Source: a bacterium (GTDB lineage: Bacteria; Spirochaetota; UBA4802; UBA5550). From it: DNA of 14,458 nucleotides. The stretch spans positions 1 through 14,458 of the forward strand of contig JAAENB010000474.1 in NCBI GenBank assembly GCA_024224995.1, written 5' to 3'. The position numbers were made by a program, and so were the translations under genes. The notes beneath the pieces are model-generated. The model was not told where the DNA came from, made no database searches, and saw only the letters and a list, made by a program, of their open reading frames with translations. Below are positions 5,692-13,136 of the stretch, piece by piece (the first letter of the stretch is position 1; every line of letters starts with the position of its first letter).

Positions 5692-5723
5692 TTTCCCGGT
5701 GAGATTTTTTTCTCACCGGGAAA
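5692..5723. terminator. third tandem hairpin with T6 loop
   Basis: A perfect 13-bp stem, TTTCCCGGTGAGA (5692-5704) with TCTCACCGGGAAA (5711-5723), encloses a loop of six T. It ends 17 bp before the -35 of the next promoter. It probably isolates the flavoenzyme operon from upstream transcription, though the T run is in the loop and not after the stem. Confidence 0.55.
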
Positions 5724-5740
5724 CATTTTCGGAGAAGAGC

Positions 5741-5769
5741 TTGATTCTTTTTAATTCTTAGTATACAAT
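5741..5769 (+). promoter_or_regulatory. promoter of the AGPS-like / G3P dehydrogenase operon
   Basis: TTGATT (5741-5746, 4 of 6) and TACAAT (5764-5769, 5 of 6) are 17 bp apart. Transcription would begin near 5776, leaving a leader of about 43 nt with GGAGG at 5809-5813 before the ATG at 5819. A weak dyad TGT-ATTGA-ACA (5781-5791) lies just after the predicted start. It does not match the TGGTTGGACCA operator upstream of the regulator. Confidence 0.6.
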
Positions 5770-5818
5770 GCGTTATTTACTGTATTGAACACAATTAATT
5801 CCTGTTACGGAGGCAGCT

Positions 5819-7528
5819 ATGTCAAATAAAAACGATGAATTCTACCCTGATTTTTCCGAAGAAGCTCCAAAAGAGACCTCATACCGTTCTATTTTCAAAT
5901 GGGGAGATCCTAAAGGCTTTAAACATCCCAATAAAAAGTTATATAAAGAGCTCAAAGAAACCTTTGACCTGACGGATGACAGCTTTAAACAACGAATTGA
6001 TGAGGGACTCGAAGAAGTTTCCTGCAAGCAAAAAGTTAAACTGAGCAAACCCCAAATAAGCGCCTTTACAAAGATCGTGGGAGAAGAGAACGTATCTATA
6101 GACGGATACGACCGGGTCAAATTTTCCAGCGGTAAAACCATAGAAGAGGCCATGAAACTCAGAAAAGGTCAAATTGACGCGGTTTCCGACCTTGTTGTTC
6201 ATCCCCGCGACAAAGAAGATGTTCTTAAAATCGTTCAATACTGTGACAAACAAAAAATACCCATTTATGTTTACGGCGGCGGCTCTTCCGTTAACTTCGG
6301 ACTGCTCCCCACCAAAGGCGGCATTACCCTGGTTATGAATACGCACATGAACAAACTCGTTGAATTAAACGAAACCAACCAGACTGCCACAGTCCAGGCC
6401 GGCATGATGGGTCCCGCGTACGAAGATATACTGAACAATGCCCCTGAAAAATTAAAAGCAAAAAGAAAATATACCTGCGGACACTTTCCCCAGTCTTTTG
6501 AATACTCTTCCGTTGGCGGCTGGGTTGTTACACTGGGCTCCGGGCAGCAGTCTTCCTATTATGGCGATGCTTACGACATAGTTTTAAGCCAGGAATATGT
6601 TACCCCAAAAGGTATTCTTAAAACCATTGATTATCCCGCCACTGCTACGGGGCCGAAAGTCAACGATATAATGAAAGGAAGTGAAGGCACTTTTGGAGTT
6701 CTGGTTGAACTGACCATGAAAGTTTTCCGCCATATGCCGGAAAACCGCCAGTACTTTGGTTTTATTTTCCCTACCTGGGAAGATGCCGTTAACGCGGGCC
6801 GCGAAATTTCCCAGGGCGAATTCGGCAGCCCTGCCGTATTCAGGATCTCCGATGCCGAAGAAACCCACATTGGCTTAAAACTCTACGGAATTGACGGAAC
6901 GATTTTCGACAAACTCATGTCCCTGCGCGGATACAAACCCATGAAGCGAAGTCTCTTCCTCGGTTCCGCTGACGGTGAAAAGGGTTTTGCCAAAAATGTT
7001 AAAAAGAACGTTAAGAAGATTTGTAAAAAACACGGCGGTATGTATTTAACCGGGTTTGCCACAAAACAGTGGGAGCCGGGAAGATACAAAGATCCGTATA
7101 TGCGTGAAGATCTTCACGATTACGGAGTTCTTATTGATACCCTGGAAAGCGGGGTTACCTGGGACAACCTGCATAATCTTCATGAAGGCGTAAGAAAATT
7201 CATCAAGGACCGTCCCAAAACTATTTGCATGACCCACGCGTCCCATTTTTATCCACAGGGAACAAATCTTTATTTCATCTTTATTATTCATACTGACGAT
7301 ATTAAAGCATATAAAAAATTCCAGGACGGAATTCTTGACGGCATACAGGAATATGGCGGTTCTTTAAGCCATCACCACGGTGTTGGAAAGATGGTTGGCC
7401 CCTGGATGGAAAAACACCTGGGACCGGGACAGATGGACGTGCTGCGTGCTATCAAAAAACATTTTGATCCCAATAATATTATGAATCCGGGCGGACAAAT
7501 GGGTCTGGATTCAAAAGGAAAAAAATAA
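5819..7528 (+). CDS. FAD-binding oxidase, alkylglycerone-phosphate synthase-like
   Basis: This 569-aa protein belongs to the vanillyl-alcohol-oxidase/PCMH flavoprotein superfamily. Residues 120-300 are the FAD-binding domain: VVHPRDKEDVLKIV, the phosphate loop YGGGSSVNFG (152-161), TCGHFPQSFEYSSVGGWV (219-236) and GSEGTFGVL (287-295). The C-terminal part carries hallmarks of alkyl-DHAP synthase: GTNLYF (481-486, with the catalytic-type Tyr485), SLSHHHGVGK (515-524, with the His triplet) and DPNNIMNPG (550-558). Arg342 in VFRISD probably matches the conserved active-site Arg. AGPS swaps the acyl chain of acyl-DHAP for a fatty alcohol, making ether lipids with FAD as cofactor. No acyltransferase or alcohol-forming reductase is here, so the true substrate is open; a related 2-hydroxyacid oxidase is the alternative. 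GGAGG precedes the ATG. The G3P dehydrogenase follows 10 bp later. Confidence 0.85.
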   Translation: MSNKNDEFYPDFSEEAPKETSYRSIFKWGDPKGFKHPNKKLYKELKETFDLTDDSFKQRIDEGLEEVSCKQKVKLSKPQISAFTKIVGEENVSIDGYDRVKFSSGKTIEEAMKLRKGQIDAVSDLVVHPRDKEDVLKIVQYCDKQKIPIYVYGGGSSVNFGLLPTKGGITLVMNTHMNKLVELNETNQTATVQAGMMGPAYEDILNNAPEKLKAKRKYTCGHFPQSFEYSSVGGWVVTLGSGQQSSYYGDAYDIVLSQEYVTPKGILKTIDYPATATGPKVNDIMKGSEGTFGVLVELTMKVFRHMPENRQYFGFIFPTWEDAVNAGREISQGEFGSPAVFRISDAEETHIGLKLYGIDGTIFDKLMSLRGYKPMKRSLFLGSADGEKGFAKNVKKNVKKICKKHGGMYLTGFATKQWEPGRYKDPYMREDLHDYGVLIDTLESGVTWDNLHNLHEGVRKFIKDRPKTICMTHASHFYPQGTNLYFIFIIHTDDIKAYKKFQDGILDGIQEYGGSLSHHHGVGKMVGPWMEKHLGPGQMDVLRAIKKHFDPNNIMNPGGQMGLDSKGKK

Positions 7529-7538
7529 GGAGGGACTC

Positions 7539-9245
7539 ATGGCTAATATATCATGGAGCGCTAAAAACAGGGACACGTATTTTAAAGAATCCCGGGGAAA
7601 AGAGTTCGACCTCATTATCATCGGCGGCGGAGTTACGGGCGCCGGTGTTGCCAGGGAAGCCGCGCTGCGGGGTCTCTCATTTTGTATGATAGATAAGAAC
7701 GACTTTGCCTTTGGCACCTCATCCCGTTCTTCAAAGCTGGCTCATGGCGGTTTGCGATACCTGTCCAATGGTGAGTTTGGCCTGGTTCGGGAGTCTACGA
7801 CTGAAAGGAACTGGCTTGCCAAACATTTCCCCAACCAGGTCCGGCCCCTGGGGTTTATGTTCTGTTCCTATGAGAATGGGAAAGACAAACCATTTATGAT
7901 AAAGTTTGCCCTGAAAATGTACGATCTTCTTTCGAACCGCTTTTCCGGTTCTAAGAATTATCGAAAAGGCAAATTCTTTAAACCCGAATTTGTTGAAGAA
8001 TTTGAGCCCGCCGTTGCCCAGTACGATCCCGAACTGGGAAAAATGAAGATGGCCGGATTTTATTATGATACGAATATTGATGATGCCCGCTTAACGCTTG
8101 AGACCATCAAAGAAAGTCTGGAGTACTCAAACGGGAATTCAATCGCACTGAACTATGCTAAAGTTGAGAACTATACCAGGAACGGCCAGGGAAAAATCAA
8201 CGGTGTTGTGGTTAATGATGTACTCAATAAAAGAAAGTTTGAAATAAAAGGGACCGCAGTCGTTGCCTGCGGCGGCATCTGGACCGATGAAGTCATGGAA
8301 AAAAGTGACTTTGGCAAGAAAAAGATTTATCCCACCAAAGGAGTACATGTTATTGTGCCGAACGAACGCCTGGGAAACAGGAACGCTTTTGGAGTCCGTT
8401 CTTTCGACGACGGCCGGTTCTTTTTTGTACTCCGCCGCGGAAAGGTTTCCGTTATTGGAACTACAGACACCGATTATTACAAAGAATCAAAAAACCTGGA
8501 TGAACCCTGGTGTACGAAAGAAGACTGCGATTACCTGTTTAATACAGTTAACCGTCTCTTTCCCCATGCCAGGCTCACGTATGATGATATTATCGGAACT
8601 TACGCCGGAATCCGGCCCCTGATCAAAGATGATGATGCTGCGAATGAATCAGCTGTTTCACGGGAGCATGAGATCTTTGAATCGAAAGACGGTCTCGTTA
8701 GCCTTACGGGAGGAAAACTGACGACCTACCGGCTTATGGCTGAGGAACTTCTTTTCTTTCTTGTTGATAAAGGATACCTCCCGAAGTTCGAAAAACCGGA
8801 ATATAAGAAAAAGGCATTTAGTAAAGTTCCTTTTAAAGTGGGAATTACCCGTGAAGACTTTGATGCTGTTATTAAAGAAAAAGGACTCGAAGATGCGGCA
8901 TGGCCCGAGCAGGAGGAATACCTGCACCAGCAGTACGGTACCCAGGCAGTGACCATTATTGAGAATATCAAGAAAAATCCTAAATTGGGCAAAGCGCTCC
9001 TGGAAGGATATTCCCATTGTGAAGCTGAGGTCCTGTTCATTCTTGAGAGTGAAATGGCTCCACGCCTTATTGACATTCTCTGCCGCAGAACCGAAGCCCA
9101 GTGGATGATCTGGCATCACAAGCAAAAAGAACTTGCGGAAAAAGTTGCCGCCATCATGGCAAAATACTACCGCTGGTCGCCTGCTCGTAAAAAATCCGAG
9201 CTAAAACAATACGCCGACTATATCAAAAAAACCATCTGGTTCTAA
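7539..9245 (+). CDS. FAD-dependent glycerol-3-phosphate dehydrogenase (GlpA/GlpD type)
   Basis: This 568-aa flavoprotein should oxidise sn-glycerol 3-phosphate to dihydroxyacetone phosphate, passing electrons to quinone or another carrier at the membrane. It shows the dinucleotide-binding motif IIIGGGVTGAGVAREAALRG (26-45), the family signature GTSSRSSKLAHGGLRYL (59-75), GTTDTDY (307-313), TYAGIRPL (354-361) and GGKLTTYR (391-398), which line the FAD and substrate pocket in GlpD. The C-terminal 150 residues form the usual helical cap; length is normal. The ribosome site AAGGAGGG (7527-7534) overlaps the stop of the upstream gene, and the gap is 10 bp, so the two are co-transcribed and probably translationally coupled. 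Its product DHAP is a natural precursor for the AGPS-like enzyme's pathway. No glpK, glpF, glpB or glpC is nearby. Confidence 0.92.
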   Translation: MANISWSAKNRDTYFKESRGKEFDLIIIGGGVTGAGVAREAALRGLSFCMIDKNDFAFGTSSRSSKLAHGGLRYLSNGEFGLVRESTTERNWLAKHFPNQVRPLGFMFCSYENGKDKPFMIKFALKMYDLLSNRFSGSKNYRKGKFFKPEFVEEFEPAVAQYDPELGKMKMAGFYYDTNIDDARLTLETIKESLEYSNGNSIALNYAKVENYTRNGQGKINGVVVNDVLNKRKFEIKGTAVVACGGIWTDEVMEKSDFGKKKIYPTKGVHVIVPNERLGNRNAFGVRSFDDGRFFFVLRRGKVSVIGTTDTDYYKESKNLDEPWCTKEDCDYLFNTVNRLFPHARLTYDDIIGTYAGIRPLIKDDDAANESAVSREHEIFESKDGLVSLTGGKLTTYRLMAEELLFFLVDKGYLPKFEKPEYKKKAFSKVPFKVGITREDFDAVIKEKGLEDAAWPEQEEYLHQQYGTQAVTIIENIKKNPKLGKALLEGYSHCEAEVLFILESEMAPRLIDILCRRTEAQWMIWHHKQKELAEKVAAIMAKYYRWSPARKKSELKQYADYIKKTIWF

Positions 9246-9258
9246 ATCCCTATACAGA

Positions 9259-9298
9259 ATGAATGAAAGCGCGGTTACGCAACCGCGCTTTCATTCAT
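9259..9298. terminator. perfect 18-bp hairpin between convergent genes
   Basis: ATGAATGAAAGCGCGGTT (9259-9276) pairs perfectly with the arm at 9281-9298 around the loop ACGC. It lies 13 nt after the G3P dehydrogenase stop and 44 nt after the stop of the convergent phosphatase gene, so it is placed to stop transcription from both sides. The stem is strong but T runs are short. Confidence 0.75.
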
Positions 9299-9342
9299 GC
9301 CCCTGCGCTGACGATAGCCCCTGCGACGGCACCAGCCCGGGT

Positions 9343-10809
9343 CTACGGGACCCGTTTCATAACAACCATTGTTACATCATCTCCGCACTCATAGCCCTTA
9401 AGAGCGTCAAGTATGCCGTCTTTGATATCATGCACGGGCTCTTTTCCCAGGGAAGTGAACGTTTCCCGGAGCCGGTGCTGACCAAACATATCTTCATCCA
9501 TGGTACGCTGGTCTTTGACACTTCCGGTTCTCCATGCTTCGGTTATTCCATCGGTATAGAGCAAAATAACATCTCCGGCATGGACCTTCATTTTATCCAC
9601 GTCAATCATGCCGTCGATATTATCCATAAGACCAATCCACATTCCGCCGGTCTCTACCACTTCAGTAGCCTCTTTGGCCTCCCGGTATACCATTATATCC
9701 TGGTGAAGACCGGCAAAATAAAAATGACCCTCGTCGTGGCAGGCAAGAACCGTAATGGTCATATACCGGAACTCTCCCAGCAGGGTAATATTCTTAAAAA
9801 GTGTTTTATTTATAATAGTAAGCAGCTTTGAGGGTTCAACATCGGGATTCTGGCTTAACGCCACCTGGATGGATGTTTGAACCATCATCATAATAAGGCC
9901 GGCCGTGACCCCGTGACCCGAGACATCTCCTATAACGATCCAGTCCCTGCCTGCCACATTGATGATATCATAATAATCTCCTCCGACTTCGTCCGCAGGT
10001 GACATATAGGCTGCTATTTCATAGCCCCGGATCTCCGGCTTTGGCGGGAGCAGGGTTGTTTGTATCTTCTTTGCGAGCTCCATCTCTCCCCAGAGCTCGT
10101 CCCGTGTCTCTACAACCTGTTCATTCATTGCCTGGAGCTCATGCATTGCGCCCTGCAGCTCTTCGGTCCGTTCTTCTACTTTCTGTTCAAGGGTATGGTT
10201 TAATTCAACATTCTTGCGGGTCTCTTCTTCGGCTTTTTCCAGCGCTTTTTTATTAATAACAAATACCTGGTACGAAGTAACCCCGATTATGCAAATCCCT
10301 ACAGTCGTATCAATAATATATTCAACAAGCAGATCATTGGAAAACTCCAGCTCCTGCTGGAGATATAAAGCGCATGCAACAAATATCATAATATTAATAA
10401 TAAAATAGGCAATAATGGCAAGACGCCGTTTTGTTACAATGAGAGTCGTAAACGAAAGAAATCCAAGGATAATAGCCACAGTATCGAGCCGTTCTACAAT
10501 GCTTCCCTTTTCCAAAAACATGGTTGCCCACATTGACGCAAGTCCTACGATAGGGATAGCATGCGCCACCATGACATAATAGCCTTTTTTTATCATATAA
10601 ATCATGATAATAAAAATTGTTATTCCAATAATAGGGGGATAAAATATGCCGGGGTCGAATCCGCTTATGATCACTATTGACCCCACAAGAACAAGGATAA
10701 CAGGGACACAGGTTATCATAAAAACAAATATCACTTTGACTTTTTGCCGGGTAATGAAGTCCTTATCTTCGTAGACGTTCAAAAAATATGAATAGAGTTT
10801 TTCCAGCAT
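9343..10809 (-). CDS. membrane-anchored PP2C/SpoIIE-type serine phosphatase
   Basis: This 488-aa protein dephosphorylates Ser/Thr residues, typically on anti-sigma-factor antagonists in partner-switching pathways. The start at 10809 is chosen because GGTGGAGA lies 4 nt upstream; an upstream in-frame ATG (10854) has no such site and falls inside the predicted -10. Residues 24-184 contain about six TM helices, followed by a coiled coil (186-250) and a cytoplasmic PP2C domain (255-488). The domain shows the metal-binding acids in DEVGGDYYD (273-281) and GDVSGHG (294-300), YTDGITEAW (418-426) and CGDDVTMVV (475-483). The order TM sensor, helical linker, phosphatase suggests an input signal at the membrane. 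No STAS, anti-sigma or HPK partner is in the window. It stands alone, divergent from coaE. Confidence 0.92.
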   Translation of the reverse strand: MLEKLYSYFLNVYEDKDFITRQKVKVIFVFMITCVPVILVLVGSIVIISGFDPGIFYPPIIGITIFIIMIYMIKKGYYVMVAHAIPIVGLASMWATMFLEKGSIVERLDTVAIILGFLSFTTLIVTKRRLAIIAYFIINIMIFVACALYLQQELEFSNDLLVEYIIDTTVGICIIGVTSYQVFVINKKALEKAEEETRKNVELNHTLEQKVEERTEELQGAMHELQAMNEQVVETRDELWGEMELAKKIQTTLLPPKPEIRGYEIAAYMSPADEVGGDYYDIINVAGRDWIVIGDVSGHGVTAGLIMMMVQTSIQVALSQNPDVEPSKLLTIINKTLFKNITLLGEFRYMTITVLACHDEGHFYFAGLHQDIMVYREAKEATEVVETGGMWIGLMDNIDGMIDVDKMKVHAGDVILLYTDGITEAWRTGSVKDQRTMDEDMFGQHRLRETFTSLGKEPVHDIKDGILDALKGYECGDDVTMVVMKRVP

Positions 10810-10820
10810 GATATCTCCAC

Positions 10821-10839
10821 CGGGGGTCTCCTTCCCCCG
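10821..10839 (-). promoter_or_regulatory. leader hairpin at 5' end of phosphatase mRNA
   Basis: In the minus-strand transcript CGGGGG pairs with CCCCCG around a 7-nt AAGGAGA loop (10821-10839). The predicted start point is near 10839, so the mRNA would open with this stem, directly against the real ribosome site at 10814-10821. The loop itself carries an AAGGAG sequence too far from the ATG to serve it. An effect on translation or mRNA stability is possible but inferred. Confidence 0.4.
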
Positions 10840-10845
10840 CACAAT

Positions 10846-10873
10846 AGTATACATTCTTTTTTGACCAAGTCAA
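10846..10873 (-). promoter_or_regulatory. promoter of the phosphatase gene
   Basis: On the minus strand TTGACT (10868-10873, 5 of 6) and TATACT (10846-10851, 5 of 6) are separated by 16 bp. The -35 lies in the dyad TTGAC-CAA-GTCAA (10861-10873), whose other half offers TTGACC on the plus strand as a possible -35 for coaE; the matching plus-strand -10 (TGAATA, 10884-10889) is poor. Confidence 0.6.
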
Positions 10874-10952
10874 TAGCTTTTAGTGAATAATTTCACGGCA
10901 CCATACCGATAATCAATACTGAGGGATCAATCACAGTTTAAGGAGCAGCGCG

Positions 10953-11540
10953 ATGAGAATAGGAGTAACCGGGATCTTCGCATCGGGAAAAGGAACCGTA
11001 TGCGAGTTATTTGGAGAGCTGGGCGCGGAAGTAATAGATACCGATATTGTGGCACGGGAAATTGTAGAGCCCGGTTCCACAGGATTAAACGAGATAATCA
11101 ATGAATTCGGCAAGGGTTTCATATTGGAAGACGGAACCCTGGACAGGCGGAGATTTGCTAACAGCATTTTTACGGACAAAGGAAAAGTCAGCAGGCTGAA
11201 CAGCATTACCCATCCAATAATTCTCAGGAAAGTTCTGGAACAGTCTACACCGGGCAAAATATATATGATAAACACCCCTCTTTTGTTTGAATCCGGATTC
11301 AACGATCATATGGAAAAAAACATCGTTGTTATTGCAAACAATGACCAGGTTATTGACCGGGGCATAAAAAGAGACGCTATTACTGAAAAAGAAATAAAGG
11401 AACGCCTGAAATATCAAATTCCACTAAATGAAAAAGTAAAATTAGCCGATTATGTTATAGATAATTCAGGTACTCGTGAAAATACAAAAAGGCAGGTTGA
11501 AGAGCTATGGAACATTTTGAAGGAAATCCAGGCCCGGTAA
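10953..11540 (+). CDS. coaE: dephospho-CoA kinase
   Basis: CoaE phosphorylates the 3'-hydroxyl of dephospho-CoA with ATP, the last step of coenzyme A synthesis in the cytoplasm. The 195-aa length is normal. The Walker A loop is GIFASGKGT (7-15), a variant of the common GGIGSGKST with Gly in place of the first Ser after the Lys. The IDTDIVARE stretch (28-36), LDRRRFANSIF (63-73), LNSITHPII (81-89) and LLFESGF (109-115) are the other hallmark family motifs, in the usual order. AAGGAG (10940-10945) precedes the ATG by 7 nt. The last 34 nt overlap the next gene, so the two form an operon. Confidence 0.92.
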   Translation: MRIGVTGIFASGKGTVCELFGELGAEVIDTDIVAREIVEPGSTGLNEIINEFGKGFILEDGTLDRRRFANSIFTDKGKVSRLNSITHPIILRKVLEQSTPGKIYMINTPLLFESGFNDHMEKNIVVIANNDQVIDRGIKRDAITEKEIKERLKYQIPLNEKVKLADYVIDNSGTRENTKRQVEELWNILKEIQAR

Positions 11541-12346
11541 AGGAAAAAAACGTATACTTTTTACAGTTAAATCCTCCGCGAATTATATTAATAGTATCAG
11601 CGGTTTTGGGTGTTATTATTATCGCCTTTCTTCTGGGTATGAATTTCATAAACAAGGGTAATAATGACTCATCAAGTCAAAACGATATCCTTCTTAGTGA
11701 AAATAAAGGGATGGATATGCTAAACAGGAATATCCCGGCCCCTCCCCACAAAGGTGAAATAGCCGGTCCTGTTGAGGAAAAACTCCCGGGCCTCGAAGAT
11801 AACAGCCTGGAACCAAAAACCGATACCAATTCCAATATCGCCAGTTTGAGCGAAGAAAAAAGCGATAATGCTGATGTCCTTACCAATGAGAATATTGATG
11901 AAATCATTTCTTCTTCCAAAAAAGATACTAAAATAATCGCTCAAGAAGAAACCCGGCCAAAAGAGGTGAAGAGAAAATCAAGCACTAGAAAAGCTGTTGC
12001 TAAAAAGCCGAGAAATACTGAAAAAAGAAAAGCGGCAAAGAACAAAACAAAGAAAAAAAGCAGGGTTGTGGAAGTTTCTTCGAAAAAAAGGTATTCCAGG
12101 CCAAAAGCTGCTTCCGGTTACGCGGTACAGATAGCGTCATATGATAAAAGATCAAGAGCTCTTTCTGAGATATCTTCTCTTAAAAAGATGCATTTCGACG
12201 CGTTCATTAACAAAAAAAGGGTAAAAGGGAAAAATTTCTACCGGGTACGAGTGGGACCTATCTCATCAAAAAGAAAGGCAATTCGCCTGCTTAATGATAT
12301 CCAGGAATACCCGCGATACGAAGGAAGTTACATGGTTAAAGAGTAA
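11507..12346 (+). CDS. SPOR-domain membrane protein
   Basis: This 279-aa protein has a short cytoplasmic tail, one TM helix (about 25-46), a low-complexity acidic/Ser linker (50-150), a very Lys/Arg-rich stretch (152-199) and a C-terminal SPOR domain (203-279: GYAVQIASYDKRSRAL, FYRVRVGPISSKRKAIRLL). SPOR domains bind denuded septal peptidoglycan, so the protein probably works in cell division or wall remodelling. The basic stretch could contact wall polymers or other polyanions. The start at 11507 lies inside coaE (34-nt overlap, different frame), with GAAGAG just upstream; the next in-frame ATG (11639) would remove the TM helix. This overlap suggests coupled translation, although the two functions are unrelated. 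Confidence 0.87.
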   Translation: MEHFEGNPGPVKEKNVYFLQLNPPRIILIVSAVLGVIIIAFLLGMNFINKGNNDSSSQNDILLSENKGMDMLNRNIPAPPHKGEIAGPVEEKLPGLEDNSLEPKTDTNSNIASLSEEKSDNADVLTNENIDEIISSSKKDTKIIAQEETRPKEVKRKSSTRKAVAKKPRNTEKRKAAKNKTKKKSRVVEVSSKKRYSRPKAASGYAVQIASYDKRSRALSEISSLKKMHFDAFINKKRVKGKNFYRVRVGPISSKRKAIRLLNDIQEYPRYEGSYMVKE

Positions 12347-12350
12347 AGTC

Positions 12351-12407
12351 CGGTTCAACAAGAGAAAAGACGGATTATTACAACCCGTCTTTTCTCTTGT
12401 TGAACCG
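12351..12407. terminator. perfect 23-bp hairpin between convergent genes
   Basis: CGGTTCAACAAGAGAAAAGACGG (arm, 12351-12373) is fully complementary to 12385-12407 around an 11-nt loop. It starts 4 nt after the SPOR gene stop and ends 23 nt from the stop of the convergent small gene. The arm gives T-rich and A-rich sides, so it can serve as a bidirectional terminator. Confidence 0.75.
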
Positions 12408-12430
12408 ATAAGTATCGTTAGCTAGCCGAT

Positions 12431-12835
12431 CTAATATAGATCTTCTTTAATCAAAGATTCTTCTAATTCATCCGCTTTTGCAGCAATATACGTTAAACTC
12501 TTCATAAATCTTCTGGGATCGCAATCCTGAAGAAGAATAGAATTTCGTAATATCAAAGTATCGGTCAAAAGAGCAATTGATCCGTAATCAAATGTTGTAT
12601 TCAATTGAAGAGCGTATTTATATAGTTCACACAGATCTTTTTTCAACTTTCCTATAACTGAATAATAATTAATCACTCTATCACCCGATTCGTCAATAGC
12701 CAGGGTAATTAATACATCCTGGGAACGATCATTCTCAAACTGAATGGTCGTATAGTAGCTTTCGGCAGAATCTTTATGGAATTTAATCTTAAAATCGCTA
12801 GCCACAGCAGATATAAATCCGTCAAAAATCTCCAT
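12431..12835 (-). CDS. small YbjN/CesT-like protein
   Basis: This 134-aa soluble protein has the layout of the YbjN / type III secretion chaperone-like fold: an N-terminal helix (EIFDGFISAVASDF), two or three strands (YYTTIQFEN, QDVLITLAID, VINYYSVIG), a helix (KKDLCELYKYALQLNTT), strands (YGSIALLTDTLILRNSILLQ) and a C-terminal helix (MKSLTYIAAKADELEESLI). The phrase ALQLN-x5-YGSIAL is typical of these families. YbjN-like proteins are linked to stress or surface-property regulation, and CesT-like ones act as chaperones; no secretion genes are present, so no role can be set. It has a very strong ribosome site, AAAGGAGGT (12841-12849), 5 nt before the ATG, and a consensus promoter, suggesting high expression. 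Confidence 0.8.
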   Translation of the reverse strand: MEIFDGFISAVASDFKIKFHKDSAESYYTTIQFENDRSQDVLITLAIDESGDRVINYYSVIGKLKKDLCELYKYALQLNTTFDYGSIALLTDTLILRNSILLQDCDPRRFMKSLTYIAAKADELEESLIKEDLY

Positions 12836-12860
12836 GGCTCACCTCCTTTATTATGAGTTG

Positions 12861-12888
12861 ATTATAGCAAAAATAACATAAATGTCAA
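12861..12888 (-). promoter_or_regulatory. perfect-consensus sigma-70 promoter
   Basis: On the minus strand TTGACA (12883-12888) and TATAAT (12861-12866) both match the consensus at all six positions, with a 16-bp spacer. Transcription should start near 12854, giving a leader of about 19 nt that contains the AAAGGAGGT ribosome site. Confidence 0.85.
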
Positions 12889-12914
12889 GGATTATTTATT
12901 TCCTCATGGGGAGA

Positions 12915-13002
12915 GGCGCACCTAGCGCTGCGCGAAGAAAGAAGGGGGTTGAGGGGGCGAAGCCCCCTCAACCCCCTTCTTTCTTCGCGGCGCGTTAGCG
13001 CC
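12915..13002. repeat. very long palindrome with GAA loop
   Basis: A perfect 28-bp inverted repeat (12931-12958 with 12962-12989) surrounds the 3-nt loop GAA; its inner arm is GGGGGTTGAGGGGGC. Outside it the arms continue imperfectly, with GGCGC (12915-12919) facing GCGCC (12998-13002). It lies between divergent genes, upstream of the consensus promoter at 12861-12888. The remaining sequence, 13003-13136, is AT-rich and holds no clear promoter for the peptidase: a TATACA (13066-13071) has no -35 at usable spacing. Confidence 0.9.
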
Positions 13003-13136
13003 GCAATCCCAGGCCAGGAGTAAAATAAAAAAAATCCTTGTAAAAAATCATAAGATTTAAAAAACTATACATTAGAAGCATACCGCCTGGCAGGTTTGGG
13101 TTAGTATGTCGGTTTATTTGGTTGGTGGTGGTGCAT

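Noticed and set aside
5939..6346. 135-codon and other minus-strand frames opposite the flavoenzymes
   Set aside because: They are antisense to clearly conserved flavoprotein motifs and lack ribosome sites and recognisable features.
9259..9831. 190-codon plus-strand frame
   Set aside because: It is antisense to the conserved PP2C domain and begins inside the terminator hairpin.
10810..10854. Longer N-terminus for the phosphatase (MYTIVRGKETPGGDI extension)
   Set aside because: The extension covers the predicted transcript start, leader hairpin and ribosome site; the ATG at 10809 has a proper ribosome site.
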